From contig NC_092312.1 in the NCBI RefSeq assembly GCF_036785885.1, positions 18,432,001 to 18,496,000 on the forward strand: a stretch of DNA of 64,000 nucleotides. The letters run 5' to 3'. How positions within the stretch are numbered: position 1 is the stretch's first letter; each line of letters opens with the position of its first letter. Below are positions 1 through 11,231 of the stretch, in pieces. The translations under genes and the position numbers were made by a program. The DNA is from Coffea arabica. Taxonomy: Eukaryota; Streptophyta; Magnoliopsida; Gentianales; Rubiaceae. The notes beneath the pieces are model-generated. The model was given only the letters and a program-made list of their open reading frames with translations. It searched no databases and was not told where the DNA came from.

Positions 1-262
1 TTTGGAGGACCTTCAACAGTATAAAGCTTCATTGGAAGAGTTGAAGAAAAAGCTGTTGATGAGAGCCGATGACTTGATGTTGTTGAAAAATTCTTCTTCT
101 TCTTCAACTAATTTGGGCTTAAATAATAGCGGTGATATCAATCCCGGCGTGACTGCAGTTGGTTGTGATGATATGTTATTCAATCAGACGACGACTGAAT
201 ACTGCAACAACTCCATCGTTCCTTATGGTTCTGATGACTTCGGAAATTCTCTGCAGGTTTGA
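1..262 (+). CDS. MADS-A copy 1, 3' part only (type I M-alpha MADS, AGL62-like)
   Basis: This is the last 86 codons of a single-exon type I MADS-box gene cut by the left edge of the window. It matches residues 155-240 of the full copy at 27802. It holds the second half of the leucine- and lysine-rich coiled-coil segment after the WW motif, a serine run and a polar C-terminus ending in NSLQV. The DNA-binding MADS domain lies outside the window. Relative to copy 2 it has Asp at residue 157 (Glu in copy 2) and Met at 180 (Ile in copy 2). Asp157 is shared with copy 3, so this end is not simply identical to the next unit. The truncation is a window effect, not a biological break. Confidence 0.85.
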   Translation, partial: LEDLQQYKASLEELKKKLLMRADDLMLLKNSSSSSTNLGLNNSGDINPGVTAVGCDDMLFNQTTTEYCNNSIVPYGSDDFGNSLQV

Positions 263-930
263 AGATCTGTGGTTGGCAAAGTCCGGATAAGTTTAATATA
301 TGCATGGCTTTCAGCAGTTTTTTTTTACTGTTTAGTTTATTGACGATTTTTCACAGTGTTGTTAGCGTTCGTTCCTTATGAATTACTATAAATTAGGCTC
401 TTGCAGTGTTTTATTTTATTGTGTTGACTGATGTCTCTTTTTTTGTTTTTGTCTTTCAGTGATTTTTAAGTAGGGAGTATTCTTTATCTCCCCCTCTATG
501 CGTGCATATATTTATATATATATGTGTGTGCGATCCAATCTTAAATAATTGATATTAGTGTTAAAAAGCACACTTACTTTGTGTGCAATTTAGAAATCAT
601 TATTATTTTTTATGAATTTGTAAATTTTATTGTTTCATTAATAAATTTTATAAGAACTTTTCATTAACAAACTTCAATTTATAATTAATTTTTTCTTCAA
701 TTAAAAATAGATAATTTGGTAATTGCAATATTTAGAGTGATTATGTTGGTAAATGTGATCACGTGACTTAGGGTAAAAAATTAATTTTCTAAGAATAAAA
801 TTGAAAGTTCGAAAAAAAATTGTAGAAAATATTTACACTGGCTGTCAATGCCCTCTTCTTATATATTGTATAAGATTGAGGGCCTGGACTAAATGACACC
901 AAATAGACAAAGTGAGATGTGTAAAAATAA
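263..930. other. 3' flank of MADS-A up to the truncated AspRS gene
   Basis: AT-rich spacer holding the MADS-A 3' UTR, a short TA/TG microsatellite near 508-531 and no recognisable exon. The missing C-terminal exons of the neighbouring minus-strand aspartyl-tRNA synthetase should lie here if that gene were complete. Reading the minus strand shows only stop-rich sequence. The array's founding breakpoint therefore lies in this interval or just inside AspRS intron 10 (263-1011). Confidence 0.6.
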
Positions 931-3900
931 TTAATCCAAGTTTCCTTTCCTTTTTCTTTTAAATCCAATAGTATATTGCATGAAATTAAAAGCTTTAAGC
1001 AGTAAACTTACAGGATCAATCAAGCCCAAATCATGGGCTACATACAACCTCAGCCTATCTAAAGTTTTATTTACTGATGCAGGCTGACCCACTGCAAACA
1101 AGATGAGATCACCTGATCCCGCAGATAAGTGTTTGAGTAACTTGTCTTTCTTTGTGTGGTCCAAGCATGATACCAGTGGGGAAATCCCTTCAATTGCCCC
1201 TAAAAGATATACATCAAGCACTAAGAACAATATAATCTGCAAAATGCGATGAAATGTGCAAACAATCACAAACATCACTCTCACCATCTTCTAACACCTT
1301 TAAGAAAGGCAAACCCTTTGCTCCAGATTTAATAGCTTCATTGTAAATATCACCTTTCTTCAAAGCAGTATTTGAGTATGTCTTTCCTCCTGAAGGGACA
1401 CACAAGGCTTTAACAATTCCCCCACTCTTCAAGGTATCTGCAAATGCCTTGAAGGAGGAATCTGAAAATATCTCAGATACCTGCAAGCCAAGACCATTAG
1501 GTAATCACTCCAAAAAACAAAAAATAGATTTAAGATTTCATAATATAGTATCATCTATGGTACCAAAAGAATGACAACCTGTCTCCCCCCCCCCCCCCCC
1601 CCCCTCTCCCAAAAAAAAAAAAGAAAAAGGGAAAAGAAACTATTTTTCTTGGGACAAACTGAAGAAGGGGCTATAGACTGCATTGGCAGCTCTCAGTTGA
1701 GAAAATTGAAAGAGATAAAGAATAAAAACAAATAATGCATGAAAACCAACAAGCTTTACATCTTTCAATCCAAGATCAAAACGAGTATCTGGCCTATCTG
1801 AACCGTATTGGCTCATGGCTTCAGCATAAGTGAGCCTTGGGAAAGGGTCAGGTAGCTGGACACCTTTGATCTCAAGGAAAACCTGCAGGAAAATATTTAT
1901 CATGCCCCGTCAACTTACCAGTTGAATATCAGAAGTAACAGCAAAAGTAATATCAATACAGAATTAAGAGTTGTATTAAACATCTAAATTGGGCCATCAG
2001 AGCCCTCATCTACCCATGTAACCCATGCCTCGCTAGACCCTAACTCCATGCTACAAAAGGAAAAATTGGACAGCATCCAGCTTTAAACTTCAGGGGAAAA
2101 AATCAAGCTTATTAGAACAAACAACTATTTCGGAACAAACCTACATATATATATATATATATTATTTGCTGATACCAAAAGGAATCATATGATAGACTAC
2201 AAGCATGACGAGGTAAAATTTACACTAAAACATACGTATAATTTGTTTCAATCTTCTAAAAGATATTTAGTCAGATAATGCAAAAGATTGTCATGTTTAC
2301 TCAGAAGTAATAATTATTTTCGGCACCACATATAGGCCAAGCATGTGCACAGCTGATGATGTTTAGCTTCTATACAGCAAAATGTTATACAAGTTTTAAC
2401 AAGATTAATGCTATTACAGTTCAATTCCCACACCCAGCCCATAACACAGGAGAATGTTACTAAAATTGGAAAGTAAAAGATCATACAAAAATCTACCAGG
2501 AGGTGCGAAACCTAGGTCATCAAATTCAAATACTAACCAATCAGTTGAAAAACAGGATTCAACCATCATATAGGCTCTGGTCGAAAATAACATTCGATTC
2601 AGAATTTCTGGAAGGTATTAAAAATTCAAATCAACAGTTTAGAGCCCCACAATGTACGTAAATTTAGTTATAATATTGCTATGGAAGAACAGCTTCTTTT
2701 AATGAAAATTTCAGGACATGTTTTACAGAATTTTATGTGCAGAAAATATATCTCACTTCAATAGAGGATTTTATCAAAGGTCTGAAGGAACTCACAAATT
2801 GTGAAATCAGATTATTGCTCTACTATCTATTAGGCTATCAACTACAGCAAACTAATTGGCAGGATCAAGGAAGTGAGAGGGGTCAGCTAAATGAAACGTA
2901 TCTTAACTCACTGGATCATTCTAATGCTTTTATCCCCACCTCATTTCATTTTGTGATTTGTTACCTCATCAAACTATTTCTACCACCCAAAAAAAAAAAA
3001 AAAGACAACCTTCCTAATCAAATCTTCATTAAGTCTGAGCATGTCCTCTAAGGGAGTGAAAGCCATCTCCATATCTAGTTGCGTAAATTCAGGTTGTCTA
3101 TCTGCCCTTAGATCTTCATCCCTGAAACACCTGCAAAGCAAGAGCAGATGAAGTCACATTGTGGTCTTGGTTGTATACTAATAAATGACCCAGCAATAAA
3201 TGCAAAATTTCTTGATCCCCCCTCTAGAATCCTTTTTCCTCATAATAATCTGAGGGGGGAAGGGGGGAGATCCTCTTCACATAAGTTGAACAATGTGTGG
3301 CAGAATGTAAAGATGCAAGAGAAAAGGGGAATTTAAATGAAAATCAACAGTCTGATCAAATAGTCGTAAACTTAAAACTTATTACCTTGCAATTTGATAG
3401 TATTTATCAAAACCAGAGACCATCAACATTTGTTTGAACAGCTGCGGACTTTGGGGCAAGGCATAAAATGTTCCTGGCTTTAAATGATGGAATTAAGCAA
3501 TCAGATTTTTATTTGATGACTGATATATCTCTGGAAAACATAAACTTGAAACGTAGAGAATTAGATGTTAAAAAGCCAATAAAACAAGTAAATATTTTTC
3601 ATCCTTGATGTTTCGATGTATCAAATGCTGTATGGAAATTGTTCAGCCTCCATCACTTCCAAAAGATCTACACGAGTTGTATTAAATGGCGTTCTCCTTT
3701 TCTTATCTTACAAGTTGCCTTGAGCGGGTTCTCAACAACAAAGGTAAAAAGTTTGGGGAATAACAGCTCAAATGCAATGAAATTTTAACTCTGAGTATAA
3801 ATTTGAGAAGCTAAAAACATAGGTAGCCATAAAAGGCTGGAGATTAAGCGTAGCTTAGAAAACACAATTTGGCTTGAATTCGAGATTGAAGCCTGATGGG

Positions 3901-6843
3901 ATGGGAATTCTTTCAAAATCACTAAGTCATCACCAGGACAAACGACAACATCAATACCAAGATTACATTTTGTTTTTCAATTCACTTCAACAGAAAACAA
4001 GGGAAAACACCAAAAGAGTGAAGAGGAGAAATTAGAGATAATCCCGAGATAGGTACATTTAACAGGGCAAATACTGTACCTGAATTCTTGAAGGGACAAG
4101 ATAATCCCGAGCACCTTCTGGGGTAGATCTAGATAGAATTGGAGTCTCAATCTGCCTTACAAACATGAAGGCAAGGATCAGAGAGTGGAAGAGACAGACT
4201 CCAGTAGAATCTTCTGATTGCACTAAGATGTTAAAATGCAAACATTACCTCCACAAAATCATGTACATCCTCAAGGTACCTTCGGATGAGTTTTACCACT
4301 TGATGCCGCAATATAATGTTGGAAGTCATTTGTGGCCGGCGCAAATCAAGGCATCGATATCTAGTAACAGGTATGGGGACCATTTAATCCGTACAGTTTA
4401 AGAGACATGCATCGAAGATCTTACAAGCAGTAAACAATCAATATATTTTAGGCTATGGAAAAAACTATGGCCTCTGAAGCATTGCATGCTTTAAAGCCAC
4501 AAACTACATTGAATAGAAAACACACATCATAGGGTATGGAACATGCAAAATGTGAGAATTGATGGTAAATAACCCATGCTACCTCTTCAACTATGTGGTT
4601 CAAAGATCAACATCACCAAAATCCCTTATCATCATATAGTGATATTACTTACTAATTTTATTTCTTCTCTTGTAAATGAGGCAAGCACTAGTATTCTTTT
4701 ACTTAAGCAGTTAAGTGTCTCAGAAACAACTAGAACAACAAACCATGACCCAAGCAAACTCCAGTTTACCCACTCCAGTCACAATACCACAAATTAGCGA
4801 GAGGAAGCAGAAACAAAAGTAGACCTTCAATCATTAAGAAATGCCCAACTCGACCAGAAAAGTAAAAATATCAATTATCAAGAGAACTAACAGCAATCTG
4901 CAGAGAGAAGCAAAACATAAGCCCATGGTCAAAAAACTTCAGAAAGTTTTCACCTCAAGCGAATTTCCTCCTTTACAGATTCTTTGGCATCATCTGCAGT
5001 AGTAACTAAGAAAGGCAGCTTAGATCTCACAGTATTCAGAACATGGACACGCTCAGCAGCCACCTGCAAACTTAAGCAATTGTACTAAAACCACCAAAAA
5101 GAATAATCATCCAGGAGCAAATCCAAGTTAAGGAAATAATAAAACAGCGGTCATCAGTTATTAGAATTCGTCTTCCACAATCAACTACACATCATAATTC
5201 CACAACCAACTTTGCAGAAACTAAGTAAATTGTGGAGCACTGAGATAAAGAACTCATCCATGAACATATGATTATAACATCAGCAACAATTCATTACCTT
5301 TCCTTCTCTCCTAGTCAATCACCAGCATCAGACTTCGATTTTCTCTTTCTCTGATGCACCTAAGCTGTGATCTTCTTCTAATAACACTTATAGAATAGCA
5401 ATTCAAACAAGGTCGTATTTTAACCATATTAATCATTACACTTGGAAGGTTTTTGCGGGGGAAAACATAAAACATTGCCCTTGGATTGTTCTTGTTACAC
5501 CTGTTAATTTTAACACTTGAACACTTCAAAAATTGGGCCAGGGGGACTGCTTGAACAAAAGCCTAAAAAGGTTTTCCTTCAAATCACAATGCAAAACACC
5601 CTTGACACAATAGATCTGGTTGAATTCATAACAACTAGCACCACGCCTTGTTTTCAGCCATAGGCATGTTATTCTCAGTTTCTTAAAGAGTTCATGGAGA
5701 CTAAACAGACAGGTGAACTGCCAAAGGAGACCTCAAATTCAAATTTTCTAGACTTACTATAGTGAGAATGTCATCAGTGACTTCCTTCAGCTGCTTTTTC
5801 TGTAATTATTGCAGAATGCATCCATCTATGCATAAAGATTTAAAGCTAAAGCAGAACACACCTCTACTGCACCAGTCCTCATCTTCTTGTTGACAGACTC
5901 AATTGGGCGAGGCCGAACAACACCTTCTACGGCCACCACATACTCAACTCTTAAGTCATTCACTGTTGAATGAGCATCAGGAAATTCGTTGGGAAGGGTC
6001 GTAATCTGAAATTCCCAAAGCACAAAAGGTAAAGACCAGTTCAACAACTCGCCCCAAAGATACTCTTTGTCGCAATTTCATCAAATAGCATATTCATAGC
6101 TACTCTTTCCCATGCAGCATTTATCGCAAATCAACAAGCATTCTCAACAAAGAAAACAAACCAAAACACGGATTGTAGACTGTAAGTACTGGTAACTTCA
6201 GACAGATTACTTCAAATAAAATTCCATCAATGTTCAAAATTTTCCACGTTTCCTAGGCAGAATGCCTTAAATTTCTGACTTAAGTAAACAAACTAATGGT
6301 CATCATGTTCAAAAATATTTATTACAATGGAAAAATAAAAGCAATAGCCAGTCAAGAACTATTACATGCTCAAGAAATGAAAGATTGAGAATTCATTATT
6401 TTTTTTTAAAAAAAAAAAGGAGAGAGAGAGAGAAGAAAATGAAAAATAAGTACCTGTACAACACCGGTATGGTCACGGAGATTAACGAAAGTGAGGCCAC
6501 CATGAACACGATGAAGGGCAACCCAGCCGCAGAGCCTGACCCGTTTATTCACATCAGCTTCTGACAATTCACCGCAGAAAGCGGTCCGGCTCACCCATTC
6601 AAGAGAAGGGATGGAGCGAGATACTTTAGGGGAAGCGGCAACAAGTGGTGTTTCAGTTGAAGAAGGAGAAGGAGACGAAGCAGAAACAGAAGGAGTTGAA
6701 ATGCAGCGTTTAGGAGGTTGCGTGGGTTTGAAGCTGGGGCTGTGCGAGTTTAGGAATAGAAGAGGCAATGGAGGTGGTTTGAGTGAGAAGTGTTTATAGC
6801 GGAAGGCTATACTGGGCAGAGCGCGGAGGAGTTGTGCGGCCAT
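931..6843 (-). CDS. Organellar aspartyl-tRNA synthetase, 3'-truncated, unit 1
   Basis: Bacterial-type class II aspartate-tRNA ligase (plant chloroplast/mitochondrial form), which charges tRNA-Asp. I traced ten exons with GT-AG borders: 6843-6454, 6005-5862, 5063-4954, 4360-4249, 4151-4080, 3477-3386, 3130-3010, 1882-1760, 1480-1285 and 1199-1012. Together they give 1548 nt, 516 in-frame codons. Visible parts are a Ser/Pro/Thr-rich transit-peptide-like N-terminus (about 1-75), an OB-fold anticodon-binding domain ([21 protein letters not shown]), class II motif 1 ([13 protein letters not shown]), motif 2 ([16 protein letters not shown]) and the bacterial GAD insertion domain. After LGLIDP there is a perfect donor (GTAAGT) but no following exon. 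The segment with motif 3 and its ATP-binding GLDR-type arginine, roughly 150 residues in the family, is absent. Reading into the intron adds 26 codons to a stop at 931-933. It is probably non-functional, though all traced exons are undamaged. Confidence 0.85.
1587..1621. repeat. Poly-C/poly-A tract in AspRS intron 8
   Basis: A run of C followed by CTCTCCC and a run of A. Its length differs between units. It is 4 bp longer here than at 29844-29877, which accounts for the shift in offset from 28,260 to 28,256 across this point. It is an unstable tract and useful as a copy-specific marker. Confidence 0.8.
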
Positions 6844-9756
6844 CTCGCGGCAGCCGCTTCAATTTTTCAATTGAGACTCTGAGCAGATAAGTCCATGGCC
6901 GGGGGACGAAGCCGAATTGAATTGAGAGTCCAAAACTATGTCGTTTTCCTGGTCCTTTTACTTCAGTGTAGATTGGGCTTGGCCTACCAAAGCTTGCTGA
7001 GCCAGCCTGCTCCATTTGATCCCAATGTTGTTGTTGACCCTAACCATAACGTGATTGGGGTTGGGCATGTACGCTCGATCTATTTTAAAATGAAACAAAG
7101 TTGGGCCAAGTTACGTAGGAAAATCAAGTGAGTTAAAATAACTTCCTTGCGTATATTTGTTTGACAAGAAAAATTTGTAGATAAAATAAGTAGTTAATTA
7201 TACTTATTGAAAATATTGTGGTAATCAAATATTTTTCCTTTAAAGTCCTGTAAATTTGGATGCAATGTGCAGAAAATTAAGGTAGTATTTGTTGGTAAAG
7301 AAAAATATGGAAGAGTAAAGGAAAGTTAGTTATATTTTCCTTTAGCTCCTTTGAGGTTTAACCAAATTGCCAAATAAACTCTATAATTCTACAAAGTTAT
7401 AGATAACCCTCTTTGTGGTAAACAAATATAATAAAGACACTTTTTGATGTGAGTTAATTATTTTACTAACATTATTGGTCCTCTCGTCATTAATGTTATC
7501 AACATCGTCTTATGCTAGAAATCCTAAAATGCCCTTGAAACCATAAATTCCTCATTTCCTTCTACCGGAATCTACGTAATTTGCAAAAGTCCACCAAGTT
7601 GGCTGCTGCCAAATTCGATAATCATGAATTCACAATCAAAATACAAACATGAATCCCATGAACATCCATCCATACATCAGTATATCCTTTTCATTAACAC
7701 AGCAAAAATTAAATCCAAATGCAACAATTACGAGCTCTTAAAGTGTTATAAAATTAAGTTGGATGTGTACCAAATCGTCAAAAAAAAATAAAAATGTATG
7801 CTTTGTGTAGGCCCTACTATATTTGTTTGAGCCTGAATATTTGTGATTGGAATAAAAGAGAATCAAGAAAGAAATGAAGGTAATTGTAAAAGGGAAATGG
7901 CTCATCAAATTTGGTGCACAAAAGGAGAGAGTTAATGAAGCCTGGATGGTGGTTTTGGAGAAAGAATAGAGTTTCGAATTTTTCATAAAAAGAAGATTTA
8001 GAGCTGAAGTTACAGTAATGCAGCAGTAGCAGGGATATTAATGAAGCAAGGGGAAGTCCGATCGAATAATTGAAGAACAAAAACAAGTTAGTGGAATAGA
8101 AAAACATACTACACTCTTTTTCTTTTCCATATTTCCTCAATTTCCTTTCACCAACCTATTTAGTTACCTTTTCTCTTTCCTACCCTTTATGTTTACTTAC
8201 ATCATTTTCCTTTATGTTGGTTTGTTATGTCCTGTATGCATGTTATTAAGAAATTGTTTTTCGTTATTTTTGTTTCTTTACTTCTTCTAATTTATTCATT
8301 AACTTCTCTTTGGAATGCAAAAATTATTATGTTTAGATTGTATTCTCTTCCTTTCTTCCTATCTTTTCTTCTCTCTCTCTCTCTCTCTCTTTGCTTTTTT
8401 GACAAGGATTAGTTAAAATTTGCAAATTGTAGGAATAAGGGCATTTTTATCATTTCAGTATCTCAGTTAACAGGGGTTTAGACACCATCCATTGTAAGGG
8501 TATAATTATAATTTGGTCAAGCTATAGAGCTTATTTGGTGTTTTGGCCCGACTTCAGGGGAGGTAAATGTAATTAAGCCTAAAATGAATTGGAATTTACG
8601 AGCATATTCATACAATTCTTTGGTCTCAAGTCACAGCAGCTGTTTTTTTCCTTTTTTTTTTTTTTTTTTTGTCTAACGAACACAGCTGTTGCTATCAGTA
8701 AAGTGGAGCGATTTCATTGGTCGGGCGCACAGGCCATCATTTGACGTGGTCTGCAACGTGCATGCAAACGCTTAGAAACTAATTATGGCATATGATTAAA
8801 CAAGGCTACATAAGCGGGCAAGAGTTGTATTAGCTCAGGATATATAAGTACACATTGGAAACGAGTTGAAAACATTGAAATCTGTAACATTATTAATGGC
8901 TTCTTAACCTTTAATATTTCGCAATGACTAATAATAAGAATAGTAATTATCAATGCATATTTCCATAAATAATTGATGATATTTACTACGTCTCTGATAT
9001 AAGCTGCTACTAAATACTAAGCTAAGGTAAGTATATTAAGAAGAAATCAAAATCTTCAAAAATCTTGTAAGCAGTCTTAATTATTATTATTATTAGTAAT
9101 AAATTTGTATCATAACTGAGAAGATAATAACATTAATTATAAACTATGGCATGCTTTTATTTTATTTCATTTGGAAAAAGTTACATGTGCATGGTGTTTG
9201 CCCGCTCAATATTACGTCGAAACGAGTGTTCTTTTTTCAAATAACGGTCCGATCGCTTATTACCTTAATTGACATGAGTACTTGACAAAGTAACAAAAAA
9301 TTATTTTACATTCTTGTGATTACAATGTAGTGGCATGTCGTATTACTTTTTTTTTTTTTTTGGGGTTTTGGAAATTTACATATCATTCCTTTTATGTATC
9401 CAGTATTTTCACATTGAGATTAGAATCGCCCAAAAAAAAAATCTTATGCAATAATAATTACTACTATTTTGTAAGTTCTTATCTATATATCAGCATTTAC
9501 CATTCAAGTGTTACATGCCTTTTAATTGCTTACTCTTTTTTTTCTTTTTTGTCTATTCTGGATTAGGCTGTGAATGTGACCAAAAGGTAAGAACAAGTTA
9601 ACAGTCTTGGCTTAAAAGGTAACAAGAAGTTAATAGTCATATCCTAAATGGTAGCAAAAATCTACAACGATGTGGCAGAAACTTCTAGGAAAATGAACAC
9701 ACCCTTTAAATCCCCAGCCACATTCCTCCCATTGGAACATAATTCCTGCTTAAACA
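6844..9756. other. Spacer between AspRS and MADS-B: promoter regions and microsatellites
   Basis: No coding gene is supported. The stretch from 6844 to about 7100 is the upstream region of AspRS and is richer in G+C than the rest. Further right are a CT microsatellite at about 8371-8390, a poly-T run at about 8654-8670, a second poly-T at about 9347-9361 and short ATT repeats near 9081-9095. Small open frames here are stop-limited noise without codon structure. The last several hundred bases are the MADS-B promoter, with a TATA-like CCCTTTAAAT at 9702-9711, about 46 bp before the start codon. Confidence 0.5.
9702..9711 (+). promoter_or_regulatory. TATA-like element of MADS-B, unit 1
   Basis: CCCTTTAAAT lies 46 bp before the ATG at 9757. 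The same ten bases lie 91 bp before the MADS-C start, which supports a shared core-promoter element in these paralogues. The transcription start is not known, so this is tentative. Confidence 0.35.
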
Positions 9757-10422
9757 ATGGCAAGAAAGAGCAAGGGTAGGCAAAAGATTGAAATGACAAG
9801 AATGTCAAAAGAAAGCAACTTACTTGTTACTTTCTCAAAGCGCCGCTCTGGCCTTTTCAAGAAGGCTTATGAACTCCACACACTTTGTGGTGCTGAAATT
9901 GCAATAATCGTTTTCTCCCCAGGGAAAAAGGTTTTCTCCTATGGCCATCCTTGCCTTTACTCCATCATCGATCGTTTCGTAACCGGAAAAGCTGGCCCGA
10001 GTTCGAGCAGTTCGCAAATTGTTGAGGCACACAGGGCAGCGAGCATTCGCGAACTCAACATGCAATTGACTGAAATGCTTAATCAGTTAGACGCTGAGAG
10101 AAAGCGTGGTGAGGAGCTGATCAAACTGAGGACAGCGAGTCAAGGAAGATGCTGGTGGGAGGCTCCGGTTAATGATCTTGGACTTCAAGAACTGAAGCAA
10201 CTAAAGGCGGCCATGGAGGAGCTGAAGAAGAATGTGGCCAATCAGGCAGAGAAGTTGATGGTGGAGGCTTCCAACGCGACTGCGTTTCTTGGGTCATCGA
10301 GTTCCAAGGGAGGAGGCCATGTTGGTCCAATTAACATTGACGCTAAGGTTCCTCCTCCTGGTCTGGGACTTTCTATGACTCCTCATGGGTTTGCACTTGG
10401 ATATGGTCGTGGATTTTTCTAA
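9757..10422 (+). CDS. MADS-B, type I M-alpha MADS-box factor (AGL61/AGL62-like), unit 1
   Basis: Single-exon gene of 221 residues. The MADS (SRF-type) DNA-binding and dimerisation domain spans about residues 7-66. It starts GRQKIEM and contains VTFSKRRSGLFKKAYEL and CGAEIAIIVFSPGKKVFSYGHP, the signature of plant M-alpha genes. It lacks the K-box of type II MADS genes. A predicted coiled coil follows, broken by a WWEAPV motif at W133-W134 and then GLQELKQL; all three MADS paralogues here share this block. The C-terminus is Gly/Pro/Ser-rich and ends GYGRGFF. Known relatives act in the central cell and early endosperm; that role is inferred for this copy. The copy at 38013 is identical. Start choice: first ATG, directly before the basic MADS segment, preceded by a TATA-like element. 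Confidence 0.93.
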   Translation: MARKSKGRQKIEMTRMSKESNLLVTFSKRRSGLFKKAYELHTLCGAEIAIIVFSPGKKVFSYGHPCLYSIIDRFVTGKAGPSSSSSQIVEAHRAASIRELNMQLTEMLNQLDAERKRGEELIKLRTASQGRCWWEAPVNDLGLQELKQLKAAMEELKKNVANQAEKLMVEASNATAFLGSSSSKGGGHVGPINIDAKVPPPGLGLSMTPHGFALGYGRGFF

Positions 10423-11084
10423 ATCATATATCCAGAAATTGGTCTGATCTATTGTAGTAGTATTTTGTTCTGTTGAATCATATTTGGGTGTCTGTATTGT
10501 ACCGTATAAGTAAGTCTGGGTATTAATCTTATCTACTTTATTCCTGTGTATTTTTGTTGATGTTGTACAAGAAGCCTTTTATGCCAAAACAGTAAAAATG
10601 GGATAAAGTTTTCTTTTTCGATGTATTACCAATCTATCCCGTATTTGGAATCAAGGAAAGAAACCAATAGGAGATGATTGTAAAGTAAAAAGAAAAAACA
10701 TAAGAAACTTTTTTTCTGGCTTTAATCTTCTAGACTGCCGCATGCGATGAAACTGTCAAACAAAGATGTGAAATAATAATAATAATAGCGTTAAAGAATT
10801 GCATGACTTAGTTTGGACTTTTTTTCCCCTAATATCTCTTCACACCAGTATAATAGGGTTTTTCAGTAGGTATACTAGGTAAATATCGAGAGGCTAAAAT
10901 TAAAAATTAAAAATCTATCCAAACTAATGCTTTTCGATACCGAAGGCAGAACGGCTTTGTAATTCTTAGCTTCCTTCGTCCATTTCGGTGAAACATCAAA
11001 CAACCTATACATGTGAAAATTTTCCCCAAAAAAATGTTTAAAAATAGTTTCCAGAAAGAATTCTTAAACAACGCATTCAATTTG

Positions 11085-11231
11085 TTAATGTACTCATCTT
11101 TTTTTTTTTTTGGACTTTTTTTTTTATAAGTGGAATGTCTTGAACTTTGGATCTCTCACAACTCCTTTCTGCCTTATCATCTATCACATCCCTTCCCCCT
11201 CCCTCCTCTCTCGGATTAATGTACTCATCTT
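11085..11231 (-). mobile_element. Short SINE-like retroposon with 16-bp target-site duplication, unit 1
   Basis: A perfect 16-bp direct repeat (TTAATGTACTCATCTT) lies at 11085-11100 and 11216-11231. It brackets about 115 bp. Read on the minus strand, the insert starts CCGAGAGAGGAGG, contains an AGTTCAAGACATTCC word resembling a pol III B box, and ends in two A-rich runs. A long target duplication plus an A tail is the signature of LINE-mediated retroposition. The short body suggests a 5'-truncated SINE or other retroposed small RNA. It is present at the same place in unit 2, so it pre-dates that duplication. Confidence 0.7.

Noticed and set aside
2737-3051. Plus-strand open frame of 104 codons
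   Set aside because: Lies across AspRS intron 7 and antisense to exon 7; no recognisable domain, and it ends in a Lys run made by a poly-A tract.
6895-7131. Open frame starting MAGGRSRIEL upstream of AspRS
   Set aside because: Short, with no homologue I recognise and no promoter or codon evidence; most likely noise in the AspRS upstream region.
7817-8140. Minus-strand Phe/Leu-rich open frame of 107 codons
   Set aside because: Low-complexity AT-rich sequence; hydrophobic only because of T-rich codons.
9835-10065. Minus-strand open frame of 76 codons
   Set aside because: Antisense shadow of MADS-B, without conserved features.
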